Assembly (NCBI RefSeq): GCF_000004075.3
Contig: NC_026661.2
Span: 5,292,058-5,356,057, forward strand
DNA: 64,000 nucleotides
Direction of reading: 5' to 3'
Source of the DNA: Cucumis sativus
Lineage: Eukaryota > Streptophyta > Magnoliopsida > Cucurbitales > Cucurbitaceae
The notes below the pieces were generated by a model. The model saw only the letters and a list, made by a program, of their open reading frames with translations, did no database searches and was not told where the DNA came from. The position numbers and the translations under genes were made by a program. Positions 24,701-36,931 of this stretch are shown here, piece after piece (within the stretch, counting starts at the first letter, position 1; the number at the start of each line of letters is the position of its first letter).

Positions 24701-26870
24701 AAATTTTAGCTTCAAGTTCTCAACTTTTGTTGATTATCGTTGCTTCTTGGTTCCTTTCAAGCTTTTTTTATCACTGCAAGGAGTGCGGGGCTCAAGTTCT
24801 CGAGCCCTCTCTCTCATTTGTTGGCATTTTCATCCAATTTCACTTTTTTGTTCTCCTTTGTAGAATTTAGGAGGCGTAAAGGTCTTTGCACCTTTTATTT
24901 ATTTGTTTATTGTTTATTTCTCCCCACTTGGTTAGTAATGATTGGAGGTTCAATTCCGTGGATTTCACTCAAAAGAGAAATGTTTCTTTACGTCTTGACT
25001 CTCAAATGATGTTTTTGAACTTTGAAGAGTCCCTCAGACGATGTATTGTCTTTTCAAGCTTCTCAAAATTAAAACCATTACTTGATTGTCTAGTTGCGTT
25101 TGGCAGTTGACGTTTTGGAATGTCTTGCTAATGCCTAACTGTACTGGGATACACATCAAATGCTTAGCTAATGTCCCCAACTAGGGTATTTGCTTTTGTT
25201 TGAACGGGACATTGATTGTGCTAAAAAATATTCAGTAAAAAGATACGGTGACAGGAAGGTGCTTACTCTGATTAGTGATTTGGAAATTGAAGAGCTTAGT
25301 GATCTTTTGCTGATATTGGGAGAATGCACGACCCAGGGTAGTTGAGGATAAGAGAATTTGGAAGGTAGTACAACTTGGTATTTTTGGGCCTCAGTGACTA
25401 GAAGCTTAGAACTTTCCATTCTTTTTGTCATCAATTTTATGGTTCAGATTCTAGTTCTAATGTTGTTTGTATGCTTCAGATTTTCCTTCTCTTATGTTGG
25501 GGGTTAAATTAGAACGATAATACTGACACAATCTTTCCAAACTACTGTTGTTTAATTCATATTTTGCAGTTGACAAAGTGGAAACATTGAAGCGCTACAA
25601 GTTCAGCTTGGCATTTGAGAATTCCAATGAAGAAGATTATGTCACGGAGAAATTTTTTCAATCTCTTGTTGCAGGTATGAGGTTCATACCTATTTCTCTG
25701 ATTCATGCTGTTACCAACATCTGTATGACATGTGGTTGAAATGAACGATCAGTATAGTTCAAACTATCCATACTAACTCGTAGTTGTCCGTGTCGCCGGT
25801 TTTTGTTTTGGCTTGCTCTGCACCTCTAGAGCTAGTTACCTTCTGTTTCTTTAGTGATAAGAATCACGAGACTCTTCACTTCAGTACATATTTTTACTAT
25901 AGCATAATACTTCTAGAAGATAACCTCGAGGAATTCCAGTAATGGATTGGGTTGTAAAGTTGGAAATCTTGAAAAGTTATAGAACCCTCATAGTTTTCAT
26001 GTTACACCGACTGTTTTGTAGAGTTTTCGTTAAGAACATCAATGCAATTATTTGTAGGAACTATTCCGGTGGTGGTTGGTGCTCCAAACATCAAAGAGTT
26101 TGCTCCTTCTCCTGATTCATTTTTGCATATCAAGGAGTTTTCTGATGTTGAGTCGATTGCCAAGTCCATGAAATACCTTGCTAAAAATCCCCAAATATAC
26201 AATCAATCGCTAAGGTACTCGGAGCAGTGACATTATTGAGATCAAATTCTTCCATTTCATTATGATATGAACTTCGATGAAGATTTGGCTGTCTTATCTT
26301 TTAGATGGAAGTACGACGGTCCATCTGAATCTTTCAAGGCCCTTGTTGATATGGCAGCAGTGCACTCATCCTGCCGCCTTTGCATCCATATGGCAACCAT
26401 CATTCACGAGAAAGAAGAAAATAGTCCCAGGTTCAAGAAACGACCGTGCAAGTGTTCTCAAGGCTCTGAAACCGTGCATCATTTATACGTAAGGGAGAGG
26501 GGGAGGTTTGAAATGCAATCCATTTTTTTGAGGTAACCTTTTAATGCAAAACGTAGTATCAATTCAAAGGTTTTTCTTAGGGGAAACGAAATCATTAGGC
26601 GTCAACATTGACAGGTCAGGAAATTTGACGCTGGAGGCTTTAGAATCAACGGTGCTAAAAAAGTTCAATTCTTTGAAACACGTACCAATTTGGAAGCAAG
26701 AAAGGCCTGAAAGCATAAGAGGAGGAGATGAACTAAAACTATACAGAATATATCCTGTTGGGTTGACTCAAAGGCAGGCTTTATACACCTTCAGATTCAA
26801 AGGCAATGATGATTTCAGAACTCACATAGAAACACACCCTTGTGCAAAGATGGAAATCATATTCGTCTGA
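21800..26870 (+). CDS. Glycoprotein 3-alpha-L-fucosyltransferase (GT10), Golgi core alpha-1,3-FucT
   Basis: Transfers fucose from GDP-fucose in alpha-1,3 linkage to the innermost GlcNAc of N-glycans in the Golgi; equivalent to Arabidopsis FUT11/FUT12. Seven exons: 21800-22192, 22780-22940, 23680-23921, 25570-25674, 26058-26214, 26305-26532, 26615-26870, giving 513 residues (Arabidopsis about 500). It is a type II membrane protein: short basic cytosolic tail with RKW, then a signal-anchor of about residues 36-52 ([14 protein letters not shown]), then a variable stem. The catalytic region includes [53 protein letters not shown] and the GT10 signature [20 protein letters not shown] followed by [11 protein letters not shown]. 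The C-terminal Cys motifs (CRLC, CKCSQ, PCAK) that form disulfides are present. The start MGIFSKQK resembles the known MGVFSN. The last intron is only 82 nt, and an internal TTAG (26577-26580) must be skipped to stay in frame. Confidence 0.94.
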
Positions 26871-27364
26871 ATCTTGGGTTTCTTCATCTTCTGAGTGCAT
26901 CCAATATGCAATTAGCTTGGTCTTTGTGGATGTATAATTTGTGTAACACAGTTGATGAACTAATATAAGTTTAGGGTGCAGTGAGGCGAGTACGGAAGTT
27001 TAGGGTGCTAAATAGGAGGTTCCCTTTGACCAGCTAATTACAGATCATGCGCCATTGTAAAATATTGAGAACAGAATTGGCCTTTGGGGGCCCGATGCAT
27101 ATTGCTAGTTGAATCTAGCCAATTCCACGAACAATCCTTTACTTATTTTATCATCTTTCTTTTATTCTTTTAATTGCATAATTGCATAGTTGGGACTGCA
27201 ACATATGTACATATTAGTCGATGCTTAAACAATTAGTATAATCACAATTAGTATAATCAACGATGTTCTGATTTTGAAACAGTTAATAAATTAATACCTT
27301 TTTTTCCCCTTGTGGGTGGGTTGTAGTAAGTATAGCTTAAAAGTATTTGACATGTACTCAATAG
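26871..27364. other. 3' UTR and spacer after the fucosyltransferase gene
   Basis: The sequence following the TGA stop at 26868-26870 contains TTTAGGGTGC repeated at about 26970 and 27000. No gene was seen. Confidence 0.4.
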
Positions 27365-27450
27365 CGATATTTCAAATTGGAAAAACTTCCATTCAACACA
27401 ATTAGGGTGATATTTCAAAATAAGGAAGCTTCCATTCAACACAATTAGAG
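27365..27450. repeat. Diverged 43-bp tandem repeat (two copies)
   Basis: GATATTTCAAA...CTTCCATTCAACACAATTAG occurs at 27365-27407 and 27408-27450 with several substitutions. The copies differ, so this duplication is older than the perfect repeat at 19645. Confidence 0.8.
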
Positions 27451-29090
27451 TGATATCTGGGACGTGCTGCAATATTCTCGGTTGTATAATTAATTTTGAC
27501 AAGCCCTGGAAGAAAGACTGCAAAGGCTCTTAGATCAATATATATCAATAAGTCTCATCTTGATGTAAATCAAATAGCTTAAACCTATTGATTTCTAGTT
27601 TCTTTATATTTTCACAATTACGGTTATGCTTTAATTCCTTGTTAGCTAGCTAAAACTACCTTTAGTAACCAACTACTAGTATATTTTTCCTATAAATAAA
27701 ATCTCTTCTCACATTTGAGTGCAGAATATTTCATACAACATAAAAAAGACTATTTGGTTTCACAACACATCTCTTTTTGTGGGTCTTTCCCAGTTCTTCA
27801 ACATAATCTCCATTAATCCGTCCATATAACACCAAAATTCACTTCTATCTTTTCAATCATCACTCCCATGAGCAGCTGTGTCAACCTAGTTGAGATATCT
27901 TGCTATGATTCCAAATTTCTATGTTTCTGTATTTTGGCTCTATTTTGTGTTATTGTATTTTGAGTATTAGCCTCATTTCATCAACAAAAGGGTTTCTTTC
28001 TGTTTTAAAAAAAGAAAGAAAAAAGGTTAGCACTCCAAGTTTTCTGGTCTAGTGATAACCAGAGCATAGCATTAAAGCTAAAAGTAGAAGAACTAGCTGA
28101 AATCAGAAAAACTGAATGATCTCGCTAGTCAATTGATTTGAGCAATACATGTCCGTTGGTTCAGTTTCATGAAACTCGAAATACAAAAAGTAATTTAGGG
28201 GCTGGTATAGTCTATTCGGTTGGCATTGGTTATCTAGAATGCTGGTTTCAATGTTGATTTTCACATTTTTCTTGTATCAGTAGGTTGGTATAAAGCCAGT
28301 TTTGACGAGAAAAAAAAAGATTAACCGACCCACTAACACTCCATTAGAGATTCTAGGTTCAATCATACTCGATGATCGTTTCCTTACATTTGCATATCAA
28401 TAGACCTCCTGTTAATGATGTCATACAGTAGTTATCCTTGACTTGGGAAATTGAATAATTCCCTGGCTAATCCTTCTTAGTTTCCTGACTAACAATAAGG
28501 TTTGAGTTTCGATTCTTGGGAGAGTTGTCCTTCTATCTCACACCAGTTATCTCTTAAAATCAAATCTGAATTCTAATCGGGGGAGGGAGAGTGTCCTTTA
28601 ATAAGAAGCAACCTGAAAATTCAACCATCTAATAACATAACGTTCTCCATCGAAGCGTGATATGACAATCATGAGAAACCATTGGAGATTATGAAGAATA
28701 TCACCAAAGAGAGTATAAAAAGGCCGACCATTATGGCTGATGAAATCTCCAAGAAATCAAAAGTTGGTTTTTTTATACAATAAGACTCAATACTATTAAG
28801 CTAAATGTTGACATGAATAGTGAAACTTCTCCAGTTATCACCATTACCAGGCATTTGAAATAGAATCCAAAACAAAAACTATGCAAGTTTCAGGCAAAAC
28901 TATACTACTATCAAACAAATAAAAGCGATAAATACTTGCATAGAGGAAGCTGGAGTTTCAAACAGAGTAGGTAAGGTATGATTCTGTTGTTCCTTCTCCA
29001 TCACTAACAGTAAAACTGTCCTAAGAAAGAAACCCATCTCGCAATAGAACTATAAAACAAAAGTTACCTTGCAAAATGATGTCTCACAAG
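27451..29090. other. Spacer between convergent FucT and guanylate kinase-like genes, with possible repeat remnants
   Basis: No gene seen. Patches at about 28057-28080 (TGGTCTAGTGATAACC, A-box-like) and 28346-28365 (TTCTAGGTTCAATCATACTC, B-box-like) resemble parts of Pol III-derived repeats but are too far apart to be one element. 28130-28250 holds GGTTCAGTTTC-type repetitive wording. The 3' UTR of the minus-strand kinase gene probably lies in 28950-29114. Confidence 0.35.
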
Positions 29091-29126
29091 CTGAATCTAA
29101 ACAACAGTCTGAATCTAAACAACAGT
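29091..29126. repeat. 18-bp perfect tandem duplication across the stop codon of the guanylate kinase-like gene
   Basis: CTGAATCTAAACAACAGT is repeated directly at 29091-29108 and 29109-29126. On the minus strand the second copy encodes the last residues (T-V-V-stop), and the first copy carries a duplicate of the same end in the 3' UTR. Confidence 0.95.
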
Positions 29127-29969
29127 CCTTCTCTGCCGGACCTTTGCCTTCTCAGCATCAATAATGGATTCCACAAGCTTAACTGCACTCTCCAACTTCC
29201 CATCTGTATTCACAACCACGTAATCAAAATTCTTAACATTCTCTCTAACCCATGGAAGTCTCACCAACAATGATTCTTCAGTCCCTGTCTTCCTATCAAT
29301 CGACCTCTCCCCTAATTTAGCCTCACTCTCCGCCATCAAAAACACAAAAACAGCAGAATTTCGAAGAATCTTCCTCAATATTTTAGCTCTTGAAATTTCA
29401 ACTCTCAAAACAATATCATACCCTTTTTCCATAAACTCACGAATTTGCGTTTTGGGAATCCCCTTGTAATGTCCATACATAAACGAAAATTCCAGAAGCT
29501 CGTTCCTCTTCATCATAGCAGAAAACTCTTCTTTGGAGATGAAATAACAATCTTTTCCATCGACTTCACCAGGTCGCATTGGACGAGTCGTCGCTGTGAC
29601 AGCGAAATGGAGGCCTTCTCGGACTTCTCTCAATCGCTTAATCACAGCATCGTTTCCGACCCCAGGTGGGCCACTGAGCACAATAACTAAAGGGCTTTGA
29701 TTGTAGACCAAACGGTCGGAGCGAAACGAAGAACCAAGCAAAACTTCAAGGGAGCGAAGCAATTCCGATCGGTTATCTTCGTCGGGCGGCTGAATGGTGG
29801 GGGAAAGGGCATCGCCGATTTGAGAAACGGAAGAGAAAAATGGTGGGGTTAGATGGAATGATTGAATGGGTTTGATTAAATTAGGAAAAGGAATGGGATT
29901 GGGAAACTTTGTGTGGCGAGTTAAAGAGCGGGAAAGGGAAAGAGAAGTGCTGAAGAATCTGCGAGCCAT
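29115..29969 (-). CDS. Guanylate kinase-like protein (plastid/mitochondrial GK type) with a mutated P-loop; possible pseudoenzyme or diverged duplicate
   Basis: An uninterrupted frame of 284 residues. Residues 1 to about 45 are Arg/Ser/Pro-rich ([16 protein letters not shown]), an organelle presequence. The body matches plant organellar guanylate kinases (GK-3/VIRESCENT2 type), which phosphorylate GMP to [78 protein letters not shown]. The GMP-site residues (the two Arg, ELLE, Tyr of YG) remain. However, the P-loop reads GPPGVGND (residues 100-107) where the family has GPSGVGKD, so the ATP-binding Lys is Asn106. The usual RVDIQGA motif reads RVEISRA, and the Arg-rich stretch after LLVR appears shortened. 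The frame is intact, so either it was preserved by selection or its inactivation is recent. Whether it is a retrocopy cannot be decided here; no poly(A) relic is visible. Confidence 0.85.
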   Translation of the reverse strand: MARRFFSTSLSLSRSLTRHTKFPNPIPFPNLIKPIQSFHLTPPFFSSVSQIGDALSPTIQPPDEDNRSELLRSLEVLLGSSFRSDRLVYNQSPLVIVLSGPPGVGNDAVIKRLREVREGLHFAVTATTRPMRPGEVDGKDCYFISKEEFSAMMKRNELLEFSFMYGHYKGIPKTQIREFMEKGYDIVLRVEISRAKILRKILRNSAVFVFLMAESEAKLGERSIDRKTGTEESLLVRLPWVRENVKNFDYVVVNTDGKLESAVKLVESIIDAEKAKVRQRRTVV

Positions 29970-30761
29970 GAGGGGAGAGACGAAAAATTGGGAAGTGCAG
30001 TTTACAGTTTCTCCATTTCATTTGAAAAAAGAAAAACTTAGGTACTTAAACATCTCAGTACAAATACATAATTAAAATGTTTGATAAGTCCATTAGTAAA
30101 TTTTGTAAATACATGACATCATTTGTTCATATTTTGAAATAAACTCAAAAATTCTAAGATTATAATAGAATTTAAATCAATTGATCACTATATAACTAAA
30201 ATATGGTTCATTATGCTACATTTGAAAATTTGTGTAATTGAACTTTTAGAGACCTTATTTAGCTTTTTCATGGGACTTCAAAAAAGAGTGTGGCTTTGGA
30301 CTAATTGACTTTGCAATAAGAGTATCAAAATTTTGTTAATGTTTCATCTCTTTATTTTCTTTCCTATACAAGTTTAAATTAAACAACCATCGATAGAATG
30401 AATTATGGAGAAATTTCTCTAGTTAATAACGTTAAAGCTTCTATTATTTTTTATGCCCAAAATTTGACAAAAATATATTAGGGAGAGATGATAGATAGGG
30501 TTTATGTATAGAGTGGATTGTATTTTTTTAGAACCATATGACAACATGAACAGCTCTCTCTATCTCTAATCTATATTTTGTTCTTCCATGGCAAAAGGGT
30601 GAGAGATTTCCAAGATATATATAGAAAAGGCATCATTAACGACTCATTATAATTATGTGGATAGATCATCTCAAAGCAGCTGATCTCTCAAACTTCATGC
30701 AACAACATCCTTTCATGGTGGAGATCAAGAGATATAATTTGGGTTATTTTGGATAATCCGA
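29970..30761 (-). other. Spacer between the bHLH gene 3' end and the kinase-like gene 5' end
   Basis: It holds the promoter and 5' UTR of the kinase-like gene next to 29970 and the 3' UTR of the bHLH gene next to 30761. AT-rich, with no other gene seen. Confidence 0.4.
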
Positions 30762-32466
30762 TCAAGAAGACAGCCAGAATATAATCTCCCCTGCAGCTTC
30801 CTTGAATGTATCCTCCGCTACCGTTGCTGCCCCAAATTCATTGTAACCTCTGCTCACCTGCTCGTCCAAACAAACTCGTTTCAAAACTTTTGAATTCATC
30901 TCCGTTCTTGTTTAGTTTCTTGTCTTTTAAGAAATAAATAATAAAATGCCTATTACTTCTCAATTTTGTTTTAATGTAATAAAATTTTCAAATGTATTAG
31001 AAATGTACCAAAATTATTACAATGATACTGTTTGATTTTTTCAGTGTCATGTTGTATATATACTTTGAGTACTCCTAATATCTTTCAAGAGTGTTTTCAT
31101 AGTTCATTATATTCTAAAAATGTCTTATAGCTAGATCTTTAAATGTTTAATTTTGCATTGAATGTAGCTTGAATTTTCAAATTTAAGTTTTAGATATATA
31201 TTTTAAAATATTAATTTACAGATTCATTAGGCTTCCAATTGAAAATTTATAGCTCTAGATATCATAAGAAACTCATGAAATTTATATCTCATAGTTTCCA
31301 AAACAAGATTTATAAACACGTCTCAGAAAGAAGAAACAAAGAGAGAATGGTTAGGAAGAAAAAGAAAGAGAAAATGTAAAGAAGAGATATGAATATGTGA
31401 TACTTACATGAGCTTGAATCATAAAGAAGGACTGATGCACATCGGAGGAGACATGAGCAGAAACAACGTCGATTCGATATTTGTCAAGAACATAACAAAG
31501 GGCAGCAAAGAGGCCAGGTTTCTTGGCGGAGCAGACACAAAAATGAGCGTGGCGACCGCAGACACTCAAAACAAGGTTGGAGGAAGTCCAAGTTTGGAAG
31601 GCGGAGGGTGGCGATGGCAGCGGGAGATTACTAAGAACATTTTCGGGGGTGATCGTGGTGGAAAGATGAGAAAGTAGGGTGGCGGATGACGACATGTCGT
31701 CGTTGGAGGAGGCTTGGTCGGCCAAGAATGCCTCACGGGTTGTGGGCAAGGGATGATGAACAATCTTTGAGCAGCCCATAGATGGGTTATTATTATTGTT
31801 GTTGTTGTTGTTGAGTTTTTCGACCTTTTGTTTGTGGAGTCTCTGAAAGGTTTCTTGAAGGGTTTTTATGTAGTTTACTGCTTCGTCTACTATACTGGAT
31901 TTGTCTGCCTGCAATTTTACATTAAAAGCATGTCATTAATTAAAATCCTCCCTCTACATTATTACTAAAAGGCATGATGATATATACATATACCCTCCAA
32001 AAAAAATTATGATGCAAACATATTTAATAAAGAATCCAAAGACACATTTATGGTTCCTTACAACATTTGGAAAATATGTCTTTTTATGAACAACAAAGAA
32101 AATCAAACTTTCTCATTTTTGCTTTCAAAAAATATATATAAAAATTGAGATAATGTGAAGTTAATTTACCTTAGGAGGAAGATGAGGAAGCAAGGCATGA
32201 AGATTAGAGAACATATTTCTCATTTTCTTCCGTCGCTCTCTCTCCGTCCAAATATGAATGTCATGATCAGATGACTCAGTAGCACCAGCCGATTTTCCCT
32301 CGGTTTCTAGCTCTCTCTTCTTCCCCGCTTGCATCGGGGGAGGAGGGGGGAGGTAGCCAGTGTTGTTGTTGTTGTTGTTTTCATGGTTGTTGTTGTTGTC
32401 ATCATCGTCGATGTCGCTACCAGAGTAGTTAAGGAGGGTCCAAGAAGGGTGGTGGTGGGCGGACAT
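30762..32466 (-). CDS. bHLH transcription factor, ZHOUPI/RGE1 (bHLH95)-like
   Basis: Three minus-strand exons: 32466-32170, 31908-31408, 30857-30762, all phase 0, giving 297 residues. The bHLH domain spans about residues 71-120. Its basic region is [16 protein letters not shown] (His-Glu-Arg E-box readers present), helix 1 ends in LLPHLPPK at the exon 1/2 junction, and helix 2 starts [17 protein letters not shown]. The prefix [18 protein letters not shown] and the C-terminal domain ([40 protein letters not shown]) match, from memory, Arabidopsis bHLH95 = ZHOUPI/RGE1, which acts with ICE1 in endosperm breakdown and embryonic cuticle formation. The N-terminus is Asp/Asn-rich and a (AAC)n-coded Asn run follows the bHLH. 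ATG 32466 was chosen because it opens the MSAHHHP start; upstream in-frame sequence is hydrophobic UTR noise. The C-terminus ends IIFWLSS. Confidence 0.9.
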
Positions 32467-35400
32467 GGCGGAGAGATGGGGTAGTGAGAATAGGAGAGGA
32501 AGTAAAGAAGAGCAGTGGAGGGGTTTTAAGTTAATATGATGAAGGAATGAGGTGGTGGAAAAATAGAAAGAAAGAGCACAAAATACAATCATAAGAGAAT
32601 GGCGTTACGGCGCTTAAAAACGAAAACGGATGTCTCTTCATACTTAAATTCTGGCCCCAACTTTGTTTCTTTCTCTTTTTCTACTTCACAATATTCTTCT
32701 CATTTTTAATTCTTTTCTTCACCATCAATTTTTAATTAATCAGTTTTTATTTCATTTATTACCATCCAAACCTAAATTAAGAACCCAACTAGATATAAAT
32801 ATTAATTTAATTAACTATAATTAGGTGTATATGTAATCATAAATTTTCTTTTCTTTACCTATTACACAATTAATATATAAAGTTGAATATGTGTTTTGCT
32901 TCCTTTCAGTTTTTAAATAAATACATGATTAAAAATAAAAGAAGCTTTCACTTTGTCGTAAATTAAATTTAAAGCAATGATTAGGTGCATCTTATCCATG
33001 TGTTTTCTATCTTTCCATCACACAAAAGTAAAATTAAAAGATACTTTTTTTGAAGAGATGTGTATGATGCTAAAAAAATTTTCTATAATTTATTATTGAT
33101 CCTATTCTTGAGTAGTTAAGTGGTATATACGTATACTACCAAACAAATTCGCTCGATCATTTTATCAAAATAAAAATTGCAATATATCTAATCTCACAAA
33201 AGAAAAAATATTATTGGATTAACTATTGGATTTTTCAATTTTTTTAAAGTACATTCTCGACATAATTTAATTAGTTTAAGAGTGATATATGTTAAGAACT
33301 CTTCGAAAAGATGAGAATCACGATCTAATTTTCAAACACATAAAACTCTCGATGTATATATTGTGAGAAAACCAAATTATCCCTACTTAAATAATTTTAT
33401 AAGAAAGGTAAAATTAAAAAAAAAACACTAAAATTACATGAAGTTATTAAATAAAACATAAATAATAATTTGAGGTTCGGACCAAGACAATATATAATAA
33501 TCCCACCAAAAGTTAGAAATTTAAATTCTTATAATTCTTAAAGAAAAGTGATAGGAAGTTCGATCACTTGAGATAACGATAGAATAGTAGCTATTATAAT
33601 GAAGAAATTCCATGCATTGTTTTATCAAATGTTTATGAAATGGTGAAAAAATTTATATGTGATAAACGCAAGCCTAAACAATAACAAATAGTTAACACCT
33701 AATTACTTTGATTAGTGAGACAAGTAATTTATGTTTCAAAAAGTTGTGATAGGCATCACTCACAATTTCGTCTAATCATATTTTTTCGATTTTGATGTTT
33801 TATTTTTAGATCGATGTTTTTTTGGTTTGGTATTTTAATTTATATTTTTGTTGAAGTTGAGAGATACTCTTCGATATCGTTTTTTTTTTTTTTTGTTAAA
33901 GAATGAAATAAATAAATAGAAATGAAAAAGTTAGAAGGAAAAAGAATGGAAGTAGATTAAATTTGGATTCATTTCCTCCCTAATTATTAAAAAGAAAAAA
34001 CAAATCCTATAGTTATTGTATTATTATCATTCTATTATGAGTCCATTTAATTATTACTATTTTGTTTGGTTTTATTTCAAATAATTATTTCTTAAATCAT
34101 CATTCTTTGTACATTTCTTAATTAAAACGTTGTTAATAATTAATATCTCACATTTTTCAATAAAAGAAAGAAAACAATAAAATTCAGAAGTACTTCCATT
34201 TGTTGCATGTAACGGTTGAGCTTATCCTAAGCATTAAAACTTTTGTTACAATCAAATCCGTATTAATATATAAATTGCTAATTATCAAATCAAAACAAAT
34301 ATATCCTTTAATTGTATGTATATTATATAGTCTTCATTCATTTGTTTATATTATACAAATATTGTTGAAGTTGTAATGAAAATTTTAGATCAACAACTTT
34401 ATTTAACAACCACTAATTATTAGTAACTACAAGATTTACGGCATTAAATTGTATTAAAAAATATAACTTTTTTACATTGTGTACTATTATATAGCAACTA
34501 AATTATTACGAACACAAATATGTATACTAGGGTAATAGTGCTAAAGGCATCGGGAATAACAAATATATATACTAGGTAAGTTTGAACACTAATTTACGTT
34601 TTGATTTTAGGGTTTATGGTATCATTGTAATTTAATATTATTAGAGATGTGTTAAATTATCATTATTTATAGTAAATAATAATATAGATATAAAGGGTTA
34701 AAATTAAAACAACAAATTAATATTTGTGTTGTTAATTTTTAAACTAGAGGTTTGATTTCTCGACCTTTCATATCGTAAAAAGTAAGACCTCGAATTATTA
34801 CACGTATTGTATTTAATAAATTTATGTAGTTTTTACTACTTTTCAATTTTATCCTTTTTTATGAAAAAATTGGTATGAGTTGTCATTTTGGTATGATTGG
34901 ATGATATGGTATTAGGGTTTCATCACGAGAGACCATATAAATTAAAGTCTAATCATAAGGTTGTTTTGGATTAATATTATAAGAGGAATCGGGTTTGATC
35001 TTTAGCACTTTTTTCAATTTTTCGAGTGAAATTATTTATCATTATGTTAATTGATTGAGTGTTTGAATCCTATTTCAACAAAAAAAAATATGTTTAATCT
35101 AACGTTGAAATTAAAAATTAAATTTATTTGAAAGTCTTATGATCTAAAGTTAGGATTTCACATTTTTTAATAAAAAATTCAAATAAAATTTTATTGAAGG
35201 GAGTTATAGACTTACCCTAATTTATTTCATAGTATATTATTGATTAAATAAATAGAATCAATAAATTTTACTTTTGTATTTTAAAAAATTAAATGAAGCC
35301 TTAAAATTTAAAAAGAAAAGAATTTTAAAAGGTATTAAAAATATAACCAACAAAGTTTAAGAAAATGTAATGTTGTAAATTCTTTTTTTATTTAAGAAAG

Positions 35401-36920
35401 AAAAGTAGATTTAATTTTAAAATACATTATTGAAAAGAAAGAAAAGGAAAAAAGAAAAAGAAAAAGAAAGCGTGTTGTACCAAAACAAAAATGTTGGTGA
35501 AAAGTAAAAAAGAAAAGTAATGTTTGTTTTGGGTGTGAGATTTTTCAAGCGTTACTAAATAACAAACCTCCTTAATCATTACATCTTTGGAAAATGTTTT
35601 TCTTTCTTTAATACCAAATTCAATTCTCTTCTTCCACACACATACACCAAATTTCATGAACACTATTCTACTATGTGTTAACTATATATAAGAGAATCAT
35701 CCACTCATAGACATTTGTGGACTAACTTACGTTAAGTAGTTTTCTTTACTAATTACTTTGGTGGTTCATCTTGGTAAATCTCTCCCTACTTATACAAAAC
35801 GATTTTCTCTCTTTTACTTTCTCACTAGAATTCCAACCAAGATGAAGACGTAATCTTTCCAACTTTTATATGATTAGTCTAGATTTTCCAACTAAGCAAA
35901 AGAAAATAAGTACGACGATTTGCAGGATTCAATGAAAGAAACGAATTTTTTGTTTTGGTATCGATATTGACCTCAAACGAGATATGCATGGAGATGAGTC
36001 ACTAAAGCAAAAGAGTGATACTTAGACTACCAAACACCCTAGGTATAGCTTTTATTGTATTGTGGGCTCAATTTGGCGGGCCTTTGTAGGCCCAATGGCT
36101 AAGCCCAATATGACTAAATTTGAATAAATATATTTGAATTTGATAAAGATTGGTTATATTTTTGTTCAATTTAGAAATGGAAAACTTTATCCATTTAAAA
36201 TTGATTTAAAACTAGTGAGGTTGCTATGATTATTGAATGGTTTTATTTGTATGTATTGTTTTTTCAAATGAAAACTGATTATAATAATTTATTGTTAGTC
36301 ATAAATAAATATTTGTCAACTTTCTCAATTGGAAAATTAATTTCCAAGTATTCATTAATGAGCTATTATTTATTACTTAATAAAAAGCATTTACTTTTAA
36401 AATTAATATAGATTATTTTATTATAAATATTTATGCTTGTGAAAATTTGATAGCATTTCTACGTTAAAGTATTAATTCAACTAAACTTTCTCCTGACTTT
36501 TAAAATAAATTATCAATACAAAATCTTAAACCAAATAATCGCTTAATTCCGATCAGATTCAAATGTCTAACTTTAAATATTGACAAAATTCAATTAATAT
36601 CTGCTAATAAAAATATATATATTGGTCCGAATCTTCCGACTTTACTTTACTATAAAACGTTAACGTCTTCAAATTTAAAATTAACAAATTTATAAAAAAA
36701 AAGTTCTTATTTTCCAAAATTAATTATTTTAGGCATGCTTTTTTACTTTATTAATTCACATACTTTTCAGTTTTGAAAACTGAGTTAATTAAAGAGAATA
36801 ATATATTAGGCATGTGATATATATGAGTCTCAATAATTACATGCAAGTGTGAACTTTTACACTAATTTCCACCCTTCATTCTCAAACTCTTCCGATTAAA
36901 ATCTAAAAAAAACAAAATCT
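32467..36920. other. bHLH gene promoter and AT-rich intergenic region
   Basis: Nearest the gene is the promoter and 5' UTR of the minus-strand bHLH gene (to about 33.2 kb). The rest is very AT-rich, with poly-A/T tracts and no gene seen. Patches at 34500-34930 and 36040-36110 (GGGCCTTTGTAGGCCCAATGG, an AGGCCCAAT-type motif) are slightly GC-richer. The open frame at 35427-35663 (minus) is A/T homopolymer-driven. Confidence 0.4.
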
Positions 36921-36931
36921 TTCTTTGCTAG

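Noticed and set aside
31408-31677. Plus-strand frame opposite bHLH exon 2
   Set aside because: Antisense shadow of the C-terminal domain.
32467-32592. 42-codon upstream extension of the bHLH frame
   Set aside because: No suitable start codon was preferred there. The hydrophobic Leu/Phe/Ser-rich content is typical of a CT-rich 5' UTR, while MSAHHHP opens at 32466.
35427-35663. 78-codon minus-strand frame
   Set aside because: Driven by A/T homopolymers, ending in a long Phe run.
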